Shown: one piece after another, positions 1 to 7,835 of the stretch
How the letters are laid out: the number at the start of each line of letters is the position of its first letter
Numbering within the stretch: the first letter of the stretch is position 1
Source of the DNA: an uncultured Prevotellaceae bacterium
Lineage (GTDB): Bacteria; Bacteroidota; Bacteroidia; Bacteroidales; Muribaculaceae
Length of the DNA stretch: 33,394 bases
Assembly (NCBI GenBank): GCA_900541935.1
Contig: UQLZ01000023.1
Coordinates: 1-33,394 of the forward strand
Direction: 5' to 3'
Program-made: the position numbers and the translations under genes
The notes under the pieces: model-generated
What the model saw: the letters and a program-made list of their open reading frames with translations, nothing else
Databases searched by the model: none
Told to the model about the DNA's origin: nothing

Positions 1-38
1 AATTTTGTCCTTATAATAAGTAGTAATTTTTGTAACGC

Positions 39-740
39 TTATTTAGGACTAGTCAGTAACATTTCTTTTAATTCCTTTACCCCTTCAGTCGCAGTCTTGG
101 CAATAACCGTAACGCCACGGGCTTCAATCTTCGCCGGGTTCGGGTCTATATAGTATATCGGAGTTCTTGGTTTTGCGTAGTACAAAAGTCCAGCTGCGGG
201 ATAGACAACCATTGAAGTGCCTATAATAACAACAATATCAGCATCTTTGACAATTTTAGCCGCTGCGGTAATGTTAGGAACCGGCTCTTCAAAAAAGACA
301 ATGTGGGGCCGTACTTTATGTCCTTCAATAACAGTATCAACAGATGTCTCAAGATTGTCTTCAGAAAGTTCAAAAACCAGATTCTCATTGTCAACAGCCT
401 CAACCTTCATCAATTCTCCATGAAGATGCAGAACTGATGAACTGCCTGCCTTTTCGTGCAGATTATCAACATTTTGGGTAATAACCTTAACATTAAACTT
501 TTCTTCAAGGTCAACAATTCCATAATGGCCTGCATTTGGCTTGCACTCAACAAGTTGCTTACGACGCTCATTATAAAATTTATGAATGAGAGCAGGATTT
601 CTAAGAAATCCAGTGTGGCTTGCAACTTCCATAACCGGATAGTTTTCCCAAAGTCCATCAGCATCGCGGAAAGTTTTGATTCCACTTTCTGCACTCATGC
701 CGGCACCAGTTAATATTGCTATTGTCTTTTTCATTTCCAT
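39..740 (-). CDS. cobB: Sir2-family NAD-dependent protein deacylase (CobB-like, zinc ligands absent)
   Basis: This is a cytoplasmic sirtuin of 233 residues, expected to remove acyl groups from protein lysines using NAD+. Visible motifs are GAGMSAESGIKTFR (12-25) for NAD binding, TQNVDNLHEKAG (88-99), HLHGEL with the catalytic His at 107, and GTS (174-176). FYNERR (55-60) gives the Tyr-x-x-Arg pair (Y56, R59) that in class III sirtuins such as SIRT5 and E. coli CobB favours succinyl or malonyl lysine. The four Cys that normally hold structural zinc between the catalytic His and the RPxVVxFGE motif are absent, and that last motif reads RPHIVFFEE. From memory, Bacteroides homologues also lack the zinc ligands. 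Two start codons lie six bases apart (MEMKK or MKK); the choice is open. It is divergent from the lipoprotein gene at 789. Confidence 0.9.
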   Translation of the reverse strand: MEMKKTIAILTGAGMSAESGIKTFRDADGLWENYPVMEVASHTGFLRNPALIHKFYNERRKQLVECKPNAGHYGIVDLEEKFNVKVITQNVDNLHEKAGSSSVLHLHGELMKVEAVDNENLVFELSEDNLETSVDTVIEGHKVRPHIVFFEEPVPNITAAAKIVKDADIVVIIGTSMVVYPAAGLLYYAKPRTPIYYIDPNPAKIEARGVTVIAKTATEGVKELKEMLLTSPK

Positions 741-749
741 TGAATTTGA

Positions 750-781
750 TTGGTAAAGTTATGATTTTTTTCATACATTTG
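750..781 (+). promoter_or_regulatory. Candidate promoter of the thioredoxin-like lipoprotein gene
   Basis: TACATTTG (774-781) matches the Bacteroidetes -7 consensus TAnnTTTG exactly, and TTG (750-752) lies 21 bases upstream. The ATG at 789 is only 7 bases after the box, so the leader would be very short or absent. The next in-frame Met falls beyond the lipobox, which argues for keeping 789 as the start. Confidence 0.45.
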
Positions 782-784
782 CAA
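754..784 (-). promoter_or_regulatory. Candidate promoter of the Sir2 gene
   Basis: Read on the minus strand, TAACTTTA (754-761) differs by one base from the Bacteroidetes -7 consensus TAnnTTTG. A TTG (782-784) lies 20 bases upstream, the usual spacing for the -33 box. It overlaps the candidate promoter of the divergent gene, so both could be controlled together. No transcript data are available. Confidence 0.4.
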
Positions 785-788
785 TGCT

Positions 789-1256
789 ATGCGAACAATC
801 TTACTAACCATAACAATTATTCTTATAATAGCATTTTCAGGATGCCGTCCAGCAATGACAGCACCCGACTTTTATATGGAAAACAGAGAGGGTCAGAAGG
901 TTTCATTAAAGGAGATTGACAGTAAATACACATTACTTTACCTAAACGACATTGACTGCGAAGACTGTCACTCCGTAAGTGATAGTCTTAAAAACTCAAT
1001 AACGATAAACGATGCTACACAATCAGGCAAACTGACTATTCTATCCGTTTATGTTGGAGAAAATAAAGTTCAGTGGAAAGAAAGGAATCCCATTTCCTGC
1101 AGAATAGAATGCATTGACGAGAAAATGAGCGTTTTCAATCAAACAGATTATATCTATGAAACATTTCCAGCCCTGTTTTTGTTAGATAACAAAAAACGGT
1201 TTATTTTCCAGAACACCAGCGTTTCTCAATTAGTGGATTTTTTGAAAAAAAGATAA
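789..1256 (+). CDS. Thioredoxin-like lipoprotein with a CxxC motif
   Basis: A 155-residue protein with a lipoprotein signal peptide (hydrophobic 4-15, lipobox FSGC with Cys 19). It is therefore expected on the periplasmic side of a membrane. The mature part looks like a small thioredoxin fold: APDFYMENREGQKVSL near the start, a redox-type CEDC at 57-60, a FPALFLLD stretch with the likely cis-proline, and a final strand plus helix. This resembles the TlpA/DUF5106-like oxidoreductases of Bacteroidetes, so a role in disulfide reduction or exchange is likely. The substrate is unknown. The stop codon is one base from the ATG of the following barrel protein, so the two are probably translated together. 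Confidence 0.75.
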   Translation: MRTILLTITIILIIAFSGCRPAMTAPDFYMENREGQKVSLKEIDSKYTLLYLNDIDCEDCHSVSDSLKNSITINDATQSGKLTILSVYVGENKVQWKERNPISCRIECIDEKMSVFNQTDYIYETFPALFLLDNKKRFIFQNTSVSQLVDFLKKR

Positions 1257-1257
1257 A

Positions 1258-2016
1258 ATGAAAAAAATTGCTTTAGCACTAACGTTGCTTATTGCAACGC
1301 TACTTCCTCTTACCTCATCTGCTCAACGCAGAATTATTGACAATTCAAAACCAGATAAAATATTAACAGTAGGAGCCCGCATTGGACTTAACTCATCTGG
1401 AATGGACAACAACTATCTATCACTGCTATCAGATATGATTCAGAATAATTTCTACTGGAGAATGGGCGGTCAGATTGGTGGAGTTGTTGACCTGCATTTC
1501 CGAAAATTCTTTGCACTGGAAACAGGTGTTTTCTGGGAGTTGAGGAACTATGAATGTGCACTTATGTCGGCAAACTACGTTGACGACTATATGGGAAGCA
1601 TGTTTGTCCATTCAAGAGCAAACTACCTAAATTTTCCGGTTGTTGCCTCATTCCGCCTCAATATCATTCCACAATCAGTGTGGCATTTTGACCTTGGCAT
1701 ATATTACGCATACGGACTTAGCGGCAAGAAAAAAACGCATCAATACTATGCCTTTTCTGACGAAAACGGACAGTTAATTTTTGACCAACAGATAGATAAA
1801 ACAAATTATTTTAAAGCACAAGCAAAAGACTTTCTCGCTGTTGGGCACTCGGACTTCGGTCTTAGGATAGGGACAGGCATAACCTTTCTCGACCACTATT
1901 TTATCGGCGTTTACTATCAGCGTGGTTTGAAAAACATTGCAAAGAATATTGAAGGAGCCGCAAAGGTTAAACTTAACAACGTCAACTGGCACGTCAACAT
2001 TGGCTATAACTTCTAA
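1258..2016 (+). CDS. Outer-membrane beta-barrel protein (PorT-like)
   Basis: A 252-residue protein with a clear Sec signal peptide (1-22, ending SSAQ). Alternating amphipathic strands, many aromatic residues and a C-terminal NIGYNF ending in Phe are typical of outer-membrane barrels recognised by BAM. The pattern (VGARIGLNSSGM near the start, ALETGVFWE, FDLGIYYAYGLSG, FGLRIGTGITF, YFIGVYYQRGL) fits the small PorT/OMP_b-brl group common in Bacteroidetes. Its function cannot be told from sequence. It is coupled to the thioredoxin-like lipoprotein, which hints at a joint envelope role. It ends 12 bases from the convergent GT2 gene with no terminator hairpin visible between them. Confidence 0.75.
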   Translation: MKKIALALTLLIATLLPLTSSAQRRIIDNSKPDKILTVGARIGLNSSGMDNNYLSLLSDMIQNNFYWRMGGQIGGVVDLHFRKFFALETGVFWELRNYECALMSANYVDDYMGSMFVHSRANYLNFPVVASFRLNIIPQSVWHFDLGIYYAYGLSGKKKTHQYYAFSDENGQLIFDQQIDKTNYFKAQAKDFLAVGHSDFGLRIGTGITFLDHYFIGVYYQRGLKNIAKNIEGAAKVKLNNVNWHVNIGYNF

Positions 2017-2028
2017 TTGGAATACAGC

Positions 2029-3036
2029 CTACCCTAACTTCTTGTAAGTATCTTTCCTCTGCAAATAGTAAGAAAGAATAATATTCTTTTTAAAACAGTG
2101 GAAATTGCCTTCTATTGAGTGGCTCGGCTGAATGTCATCATAGCGACTCCTGTACTTGCGGAAATCATTATGCGCATTGATAACCGCCTTTGCATTCTTG
2201 AAATCGAATTTTGCAAGAAACATAAAGAAAGCCAATGTATCATATAACCTTCTTATGAAAAGAATCTTTCTTCCTCTTTTTTTAGGGAGGTTCTTATAGA
2301 GAAGAAATAAATTATTGCGAAAATTCAGATATGTCTTTTTCGGGTTTGAAGCAGGGAGGCTGCCTCCTCCAAGGTGATATACTTTGCTGTCTGGTATTAC
2401 CTTTATAGAGTGTCCTTTTTGGTGTATTCTCCAGCACAAGTCAATCTCCTCCATATGTGCAAAGAAATCCTTGTCAAGCCCTCCAACTTCAAGATAGACA
2501 TCTGTTCTGACAAACAAAGCCGCACCGGTTGCCCAGAAAATCTCTATAACGTCATCATATTGCCCGTTATCCTTTTCAACACAGTCGAAAACCCTGCCAC
2601 GGCAGTATGGGTAGCCATGCTTGTCAATAAAGCCACCGCAAGCACCGGCATATTCAAAAGAAATCCTGTCAGAATCGGAAAGTATTTTAGGCTGAACAGC
2701 CGCAACATCTCTGTTTTCCTCAAGATATTCATAAAGAGGTTCCAACCAATGAGGAGAAACAGCAACATCTGAGTTAAGCAGAAGGGAATATTTATATCCC
2801 AATTGCCTGATAGCCCTGTTATAACCTTCAGCAAAACCATAATTTTCATTAAAAGCCAATAACTTAACTGTTGGAAATTCGCTTTTTATTATTTCAACAG
2901 AATTATCAGTACTGCCATTATCAACAACTACGACATCGGCTATCTGGTCATTATTATTTTCCACTACTGACGGCAAATATCGTCTGAGCAATTTCGCTCC
3001 ATTCCAATTAAGGATTATAACGCCTATTGGTTTCAT
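2029..3036 (-). CDS. Family 2 glycosyltransferase
   Basis: A 335-residue GT-A glycosyltransferase that probably adds a sugar to a lipid-linked or surface glycan. The N-terminus has the GT2 signature IGVIILNWNGAKLL and VVVVDNGSTDNSVEII. A nucleotide-sugar/metal site (LLLNSDVAV) and the late acceptor-side motif HMEEIDLCWR follow, as in rhamnosyltransferase-like GT2 enzymes. The C-terminal part, after the GT core, is rich in Phe, Lys and Arg and may touch the membrane. Its start codon directly follows the stop of the LpxL-type acyltransferase with no gap. The gene order suggests work on the lipopolysaccharide side of the envelope, but donor and acceptor are not predictable. Confidence 0.88.
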   Translation of the reverse strand: MKPIGVIILNWNGAKLLRRYLPSVVENNNDQIADVVVVDNGSTDNSVEIIKSEFPTVKLLAFNENYGFAEGYNRAIRQLGYKYSLLLNSDVAVSPHWLEPLYEYLEENRDVAAVQPKILSDSDRISFEYAGACGGFIDKHGYPYCRGRVFDCVEKDNGQYDDVIEIFWATGAALFVRTDVYLEVGGLDKDFFAHMEEIDLCWRIHQKGHSIKVIPDSKVYHLGGGSLPASNPKKTYLNFRNNLFLLYKNLPKKRGRKILFIRRLYDTLAFFMFLAKFDFKNAKAVINAHNDFRKYRSRYDDIQPSHSIEGNFHCFKKNIILSYYLQRKDTYKKLG

Positions 3037-3933
3037 TTAATTATGCTTTTTTCTACGCCAACGGTTATGAGTCCATAACCAAATTTCCGGTTGGCTCTTT
3101 ATTTTGTCTTCAAGAATTTTTGCAAAAGTATCAGTAATTTCATAATCACCGCATTCTTCCGCTTTTTCTGCAATATCCCGCAAACGGACAACATATTTTC
3201 CACGGCCAACCTTGGTTACATCGAAAAACATCACTGCCGCCCGCAGTTTCTTGATTATCAATTCCGTACCCGTTATAAACGGTGTTTCCTGATTAAGGAA
3301 CATAACACTGTGGTCGCCGTCATTGTGGCTAGGCTTTTGGTCTGAAATAAAACCGGTAACGAAAACTCCTTCGCGACGGTATTGAAGCAAGGTTCTCAAC
3401 ACATTCGACTTGGCGATTGAATGGGTATTGAACCGATTGCGGAGATTGTAGTAGAACTCATCAAACCACTTGTTCCTTAACGGACGATATACTTGCGAAA
3501 AATGCACGCTCTCTGGAAAATCACCCCAAAGGACGATTGACGTTAGCCATTCCCAATTACCATAGTGAGCTGCATAAATTGCAACAGACCTTCCTTCTTC
3601 TGCAAGTTGCCTTACCCTTTCGCAATTCTCGAAACGGATATGTCTGCGCATCTCATCATCACTGATATGGAGCAACTTAATTGTTTCCATAAAAGTGTCA
3701 GTGAAATGACGGTAGAATTTGCTTATAATCTCTTTTTTCTCCTTTTCTGTTTTATCTGGAAACGAGGCATAAATATTTGCCTTAACGATTCTAAGCCTGT
3801 ACCTTGCTATTCTGTGAGTAACGAAACACAAAATGTCGGAAAGGAAATACAGAACGGGAAACGGTAGCAATGCCAGTAAGTGGAAAAAAAGATTCAGTGG
3901 CGAATAGAGGATATTTCTTACTTTCCTGTTCAT
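3037..3933 (-). CDS. Lysophospholipid/lipid A acyltransferase (LpxL/HtrB family)
   Basis: A 298-residue inner-membrane acyltransferase of the LpxL/HtrB family. It is expected to transfer a fatty acyl chain to a lipid A precursor on the cytoplasmic side. A hydrophobic N-terminal segment (12-40) anchors it, and the catalytic HX4E motif is visible as HYGNWE (H123 and E128). The length matches the family. Its start overlaps the mtaB stop by four bases (ATGA) and its stop abuts the GT2 start, so the three are translationally coupled. Bacteroidales lipid A is commonly penta- or tetra-acylated; which chain this enzyme adds is not predictable. Some family members instead make aminolipids, which remains possible. 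Confidence 0.87.
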   Translation of the reverse strand: MNRKVRNILYSPLNLFFHLLALLPFPVLYFLSDILCFVTHRIARYRLRIVKANIYASFPDKTEKEKKEIISKFYRHFTDTFMETIKLLHISDDEMRRHIRFENCERVRQLAEEGRSVAIYAAHYGNWEWLTSIVLWGDFPESVHFSQVYRPLRNKWFDEFYYNLRNRFNTHSIAKSNVLRTLLQYRREGVFVTGFISDQKPSHNDGDHSVMFLNQETPFITGTELIIKKLRAAVMFFDVTKVGRGKYVVRLRDIAEKAEECGDYEITDTFAKILEDKIKSQPEIWLWTHNRWRRKKHN

Positions 3934-5243
3934 AAGACTTCTCCAATTACCAAATCGTCATCACCTTTGCTGACTAATTTAACCATAACAACCTTATTGG
4001 CAAGTTCTTCATTAGCAGGCACCTCAACTCTAAGATAATTATCGGTAAAACCTTTCATCTTTCCGCCTTCTGTTGTATGCTCAAAAAGAACAGGACGAAC
4101 GGTTCCGATAAACTTATCTGTAAAGGCTGATAATTTCTTGTCAGAAACTTCCATCATCCGTTTTGTTCTGATATGTTTCTCCTGCTGGCTAACCACGTGC
4201 GGAATCTTCAAAGCAAGAGTTTCCGGACGCTCAGAGTAGGTAAATACATGAAGTCGGGTTATATCAAGAGATTCAATAAATTGCTTTGAATCTTCAAAGA
4301 TTTCCTTTGTTTCGCCACGCATACCGGTAATCAGGTCAACGCCAATAAACGCATCAGGCATAGCAGCCTTGATTTTCGAGATTTTATCTGCAAAAAGTTG
4401 GCGGTCATAGTGGCGGCGCATCAATTTAAGCATCTCATCGCTACCTGACTGCAAAGGAATGTGGAAATGCGGCATAAAACGCTTTGACTTGGCAACAAGT
4501 TCAATCGTTTCATCAGTCAAAAGGTCTGGTTCAATAGAAGAAATACGGTAGCGCTCAATACCTTCCACCGCATCAAGAGCCTTTATCAAATCGTGGAAAG
4601 TACCTTCAGAGAATTTTCCGAAATCACCGATATTAACGCCAGTGATAACTATTTCCTTACCACCTTCTGCAACAACCTGTCGAGCCTGTTCTACAAGGTC
4701 AGGGATTCTGCCGCTGCGGCTTCTGCCCCTTGCTCTTGGGATTGTGCAGTAACTGCAATAATAATCACAACCATCTTGCACTTTGAGGAAATATCTTGTT
4801 CTGTCGCCTCGCGAGCAAGACGGAATAAATGATTTCATATCTTTCAGCGGAGTAATCTTCACCACTGGCTGCTTTTCAGCATACCATCGCTCAATAAAAT
4901 CCGCTATCTCTCCTTTCTGGTCATTGCCCAAGACAAGGTCAACACCCTCAATAGCCGCAACCTCATCGCTTTTCAGTTGGGCATAGCATCCGGTTACTAC
5001 GATAACCGCATCAGGGTTTTCCTTAGCAATCTTTCTTATTTCTTGACGGCATTTCTTATTGGCTGATTCAGTAACTGTACAAGAATTGATGATGCAAATG
5101 TCAGGCTTTTCATCCGCACGCGCAGCCCTAACACCCTTTTCCATCAACAGTTTTCCTATTGTTGAAGTCTCTGCAAAATTCAACTTACAACCAAGAGTAT
5201 GAAATTCCGCAGTCAAATTACCAAATGTCTTATTATCTATCAT
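3930..5243 (-). CDS. mtaB: tRNA t6A37 methylthiotransferase MtaB
   Basis: A 437-residue radical-SAM methylthiotransferase that converts t6A37 to ms2t6A37 in ANN-decoding tRNAs. The N-terminal UPF0004 domain carries the first cluster cysteines (C19 in HTLGCKLN, C55 in NSCTVTE, C86 in TGCYAQ). The radical-SAM cluster is CDYYCSYC (C159, C163, C166), followed by TIPRARGRSRSG. The last 65 or so residues match a TRAM RNA-binding domain. HTLGCKLNFAE is typical of MtaB rather than MiaB or RimO. It is the first gene of the operon with the LpxL-type acyltransferase and GT2. The ATG lies only 5 bases after a TATCTTTG box in the R repeat. Confidence 0.93.
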   Translation of the reverse strand: MIDNKTFGNLTAEFHTLGCKLNFAETSTIGKLLMEKGVRAARADEKPDICIINSCTVTESANKKCRQEIRKIAKENPDAVIVVTGCYAQLKSDEVAAIEGVDLVLGNDQKGEIADFIERWYAEKQPVVKITPLKDMKSFIPSCSRGDRTRYFLKVQDGCDYYCSYCTIPRARGRSRSGRIPDLVEQARQVVAEGGKEIVITGVNIGDFGKFSEGTFHDLIKALDAVEGIERYRISSIEPDLLTDETIELVAKSKRFMPHFHIPLQSGSDEMLKLMRRHYDRQLFADKISKIKAAMPDAFIGVDLITGMRGETKEIFEDSKQFIESLDITRLHVFTYSERPETLALKIPHVVSQQEKHIRTKRMMEVSDKKLSAFTDKFIGTVRPVLFEHTTEGGKMKGFTDNYLRVEVPANEELANKVVMVKLVSKGDDDLVIGEVL

Positions 5244-5397
5244 TTTGCAAAGATAGTGAAAGTTGAATGCAAAAAAGCAAGTTTACTTGATTTTTTGCTG
5301 AAACGCATCCTATCTTGGGCATAGCCAAAGTAATACAAACCGAGAGGAGAAAAAATAAGTTTACTTAATTTTTTATTCCAAGGTGCAGTTTACCTTA
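5244..5397. repeat. Dispersed intergenic repeat R, copy 1
   Basis: About 154 bases beginning next to the mtaB start codon. It is roughly 80-85 percent identical by eye to 19732-19886, including shared blocks CAAAGATAGTGAAAG, ACGCATCCTATCTTG, AATACAAACCGAG and TTCCAAGGTGCAGTTTA. It contains an internal direct repeat (5279-5296 and 5357-5374, AAGTTTACTT followed by a T-rich run). No coding sequence is plausible. Confidence 0.8.
5248..5255 (-). promoter_or_regulatory. Candidate -7 box of mtaB inside repeat R
   Basis: On the minus strand the repeat edge reads TATCTTTG, an exact match to the Bacteroidetes TAnnTTTG box, 5-12 bases upstream of the mtaB ATG. That spacing would give a nearly leaderless transcript. 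A TTG lies about 22 bases further upstream, slightly longer than the usual spacing. Confidence 0.45.
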
Positions 5398-5398
5398 T

Positions 5399-5524
5399 CA
5401 AAAGATAGTGCAAGGTGAGAGCAGAAAAAAGTAAAAACGCAGTTTTTTGATTTTTTATGCCAAGCAGAAGCCCATCTTGGGCGGAGCCAAAGTAGTGAAA
5501 GTTGAATGCAAAAAACAAGTTTGA
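5399..5524. repeat. Degenerate tandem continuation of repeat R
   Basis: After copy 1 the signature recurs in weaker form: AAAGATAGTGCAAGGTGAG near 5401 and AGTAGTGAAAGTTGAATGCA near 5492. CCCATCTTGGGC lies between them. This looks like one or two decayed partial copies. It fills the gap up to the PUL terminator, and nothing coding is seen here. Confidence 0.5.
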
Positions 5525-5563
5525 CTGAAAAAAGCGGGTCGCACATACTATGCAACCCGCTTT
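5525..5563 (-). terminator. Rho-independent terminator of the PUL operon
   Basis: A hairpin with stem AAAGCGGGT (5531-5539) paired to ACCCGCTTT (5555-5563), plus an inner GCA/TGC pair. On the minus strand it is followed by a T run (5527-5534). It lies 38 bases downstream of the GH3 stop codon and closes the operon. Confidence 0.85.
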
Positions 5564-5600
5564 GACTTATAGTTACTATTTATTCTATAGTTCCTATAAT

Positions 5601-7835
5601 TTACTTCAATTCAATGAAGTTCTTTGATGTTATGTTGTCAGAGGCATTTCCAATAGAAATCTGGTAACGACCCTTATTAGTTGTCCAGCCACCTTTCGCT
5701 TCATCGTAAAAACCAAAAGAATCTGATTTTAAGACTATTTTGACGTCCTTTGTTTCACCTGCCTTCAACGATACCTTTGCGAAACCTTTAAGTTCCTTTA
5801 CAGGTCTGTCAACAGTAGGCTTAACTTCAGAAACATAAACTTGAACAACTTCTTTACCGTCAAGGCTACCAGTATTTGTAACTGGTACAGTTACTGTAAC
5901 TTCATCACCAACGGTTGCTGTTTCTGCATTCAAGGCAGACTTGCCAAGTTTGAAAGTAGTGTAACTCAAACCATGACCAAAGGCAAATAGAGGTTTGATT
6001 TTCTTTGACTCTGCCCAACGGTAGCCAACATAGATACCTTCCTTATACTCCTCGTCGATAATTTTTTCATCTTTTCTCCAAGTTCCAGGATATGTACCCA
6101 AAGCGTGAGCGCCATATTCATTAAGGCTATTCATCCAAGAGAACGGCAATTTTCCTGACGGGTTGGCATCACCAACAAGAATTGAAGCAAGCGCATTTCC
6201 AGCCTCAGAACCTATAAACCAGCCTTGAACGATTGCTGGAACCTTTTTGCTCCATGGCATTGCAACAGCATTACCACTAATATTAACGTAAACAAGGTTC
6301 TTGTTTGCACCAGCAAGTGCGTTCATCAACTTATCTTGAGCGTAAGGCAATTCAAAATGCTTGCGGTCGTGACCTTCAGCATCCTGATAGTCACTCTTGT
6401 TAAGTCCGCCAAAGACAATAACATAATCCGCAGTCTTCGCCTTTTCAACAGCCTCTGCAATCAGTTCAGACTCCGAACGCTTGTCATCAAGATTCTGGCC
6501 TGTCTTAACGCCATTATACTCACCTGTAATATCGCCAACATAACCACGGGCATAATCAACTTCGGCAATTCCTTCAAGACGCTTTTTCAAGCCCTCGAGA
6601 GGCAAAACCTCACGCTGAACCTTTAACGAAGAAGAACCGCCGCCAACAGTCATCATCTTGATAGCATTTTCGCCAACGACAAGCACCTTCTTAACAGTCT
6701 TCAAATTTATTGGCAAAACGTTACCCTTATTTTGAAGTAGCACAATACCATCTTCAGCAATGACACGGGCAGCCTGATAATGCGATTCTGAGCACATAAA
6801 GCCAAACGGTTTGTTGCGGTTCATCGTTGTGCGGAAGAACAGGCGGAGAACGCGTCTCACCTTATCGTCCAATTCTTTAGTAGAATACTTGCCTTCAAGA
6901 ATTGCACGCTTGTAAGGCATTGCCAAATAGTAATTGTCATAAGCATTTGAAGCACCGAAAGAAAGACCGTCAGTCCATGTTCCAAACTCCATATCCAAAC
7001 CATTCTTTATAGATTGGTCAAGATCGTGGGCTCCACCCCAGTCACTTACAACAACGCCGTCATATTTCCAATCCTGCTTCAATATTTTATTCAACAAAAT
7101 ATCATTATGACAGTTGTGCTGATTGTTATAGAGGTTATAAGAGCCCATAATGCCCCACGTTCCTGCCTCTGTTACCGCCGCTTTAAAAGCGGGCAAGTAA
7201 ATTTCATGCAAAGCACGGTCACTAACGATTACGTTCACATTATTACGGTATTCTTCATCATTGTTAAGGGCATAATGCTTCACACAAGCGGCCACACCCT
7301 TAGACTGCAGACCTTTAATATAGGGGACAACCATTTTAGAAGCGAGATACGGGTCTTCGCCCATATACTCGAAATTGCGGCCATTAAGCGGAGTGCGGTA
7401 TATGTTTACACCCGGGCCGAGAATCATATCCTTATCACGGTAGAGTGCTTCCTCGCCGAGATTACCACCGTAAATCCAAGCCATATCAGGATTCCAAGAA
7501 GCGGCAAGGCAAGTAAGTGCAGGAAATGCAACGCAAGAGTCGTTAGTCTGACCAGCCTGCTCCCATTGGTCCCAAAGGACATCAGGACGCACCCCGTGAG
7601 GTCCGTCGTCCGTCCAAAAATCCGGAAAACCGAGACGCTTGATACCAGCAGAAGAGAACTTGCTCTGCGCATGGATAACCGCAATTTTCTCATCAAGAGT
7701 CATACGGCTCAAAGCATCATCGATTCTTGTCTCAACAGGAAGACTTTCATCAAGATATGCCGGCACTTTCTGTGCCTGCACAGCAAGCGGCAAAAAAGTA
7801 GCCACTAAAACGGATAATATTAATCTACTACTCAT
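5601..7835 (-). CDS. Family 3 glycoside hydrolase (beta-glucosidase), last gene of the PUL
   Basis: A 744-residue exo-acting enzyme that releases glucose from the non-reducing end of beta-gluco-oligosaccharides, probably in the periplasm. A Sec signal peptide (1-20, ending AVQA) without lipobox precedes a GH3 TIM-barrel domain. That domain contains WTDDGPHGVRP, NGRNFEYMGEDPYL, KH (186-187) and the nucleophile Asp 265 in VVVSDWGGAHD. The alpha/beta sandwich domain carries the likely acid/base Glu 487 in DAEGHDRKHFELP. A fibronectin-III-like domain (about 660-735) ends the protein, as in other Bacteroidetes beta-glucosidases. The start overlaps the GH16 stop by four bases (ATGA). Some relatives accept xylose; beta-glucose is inferred from the GH16 and GH5 partners. 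Confidence 0.93.
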   Translation of the reverse strand: MSSRLILSVLVATFLPLAVQAQKVPAYLDESLPVETRIDDALSRMTLDEKIAVIHAQSKFSSAGIKRLGFPDFWTDDGPHGVRPDVLWDQWEQAGQTNDSCVAFPALTCLAASWNPDMAWIYGGNLGEEALYRDKDMILGPGVNIYRTPLNGRNFEYMGEDPYLASKMVVPYIKGLQSKGVAACVKHYALNNDEEYRNNVNVIVSDRALHEIYLPAFKAAVTEAGTWGIMGSYNLYNNQHNCHNDILLNKILKQDWKYDGVVVSDWGGAHDLDQSIKNGLDMEFGTWTDGLSFGASNAYDNYYLAMPYKRAILEGKYSTKELDDKVRRVLRLFFRTTMNRNKPFGFMCSESHYQAARVIAEDGIVLLQNKGNVLPINLKTVKKVLVVGENAIKMMTVGGGSSSLKVQREVLPLEGLKKRLEGIAEVDYARGYVGDITGEYNGVKTGQNLDDKRSESELIAEAVEKAKTADYVIVFGGLNKSDYQDAEGHDRKHFELPYAQDKLMNALAGANKNLVYVNISGNAVAMPWSKKVPAIVQGWFIGSEAGNALASILVGDANPSGKLPFSWMNSLNEYGAHALGTYPGTWRKDEKIIDEEYKEGIYVGYRWAESKKIKPLFAFGHGLSYTTFKLGKSALNAETATVGDEVTVTVPVTNTGSLDGKEVVQVYVSEVKPTVDRPVKELKGFAKVSLKAGETKDVKIVLKSDSFGFYDEAKGGWTTNKGRYQISIGNASDNITSKNFIELK

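Noticed and set aside
46..54. GGACTAGTC near the start and TCTAGTCC near the end as possible element ends
   Set aside because: The match is short, near-palindromic and likely chance; no other support for a mobile element boundary exists.
7014..7808. 264-residue plus-strand open frame
   Set aside because: It lies entirely antisense to the well-supported GH3 gene, in a region of conserved active-site codons, and shows no domain of its own.
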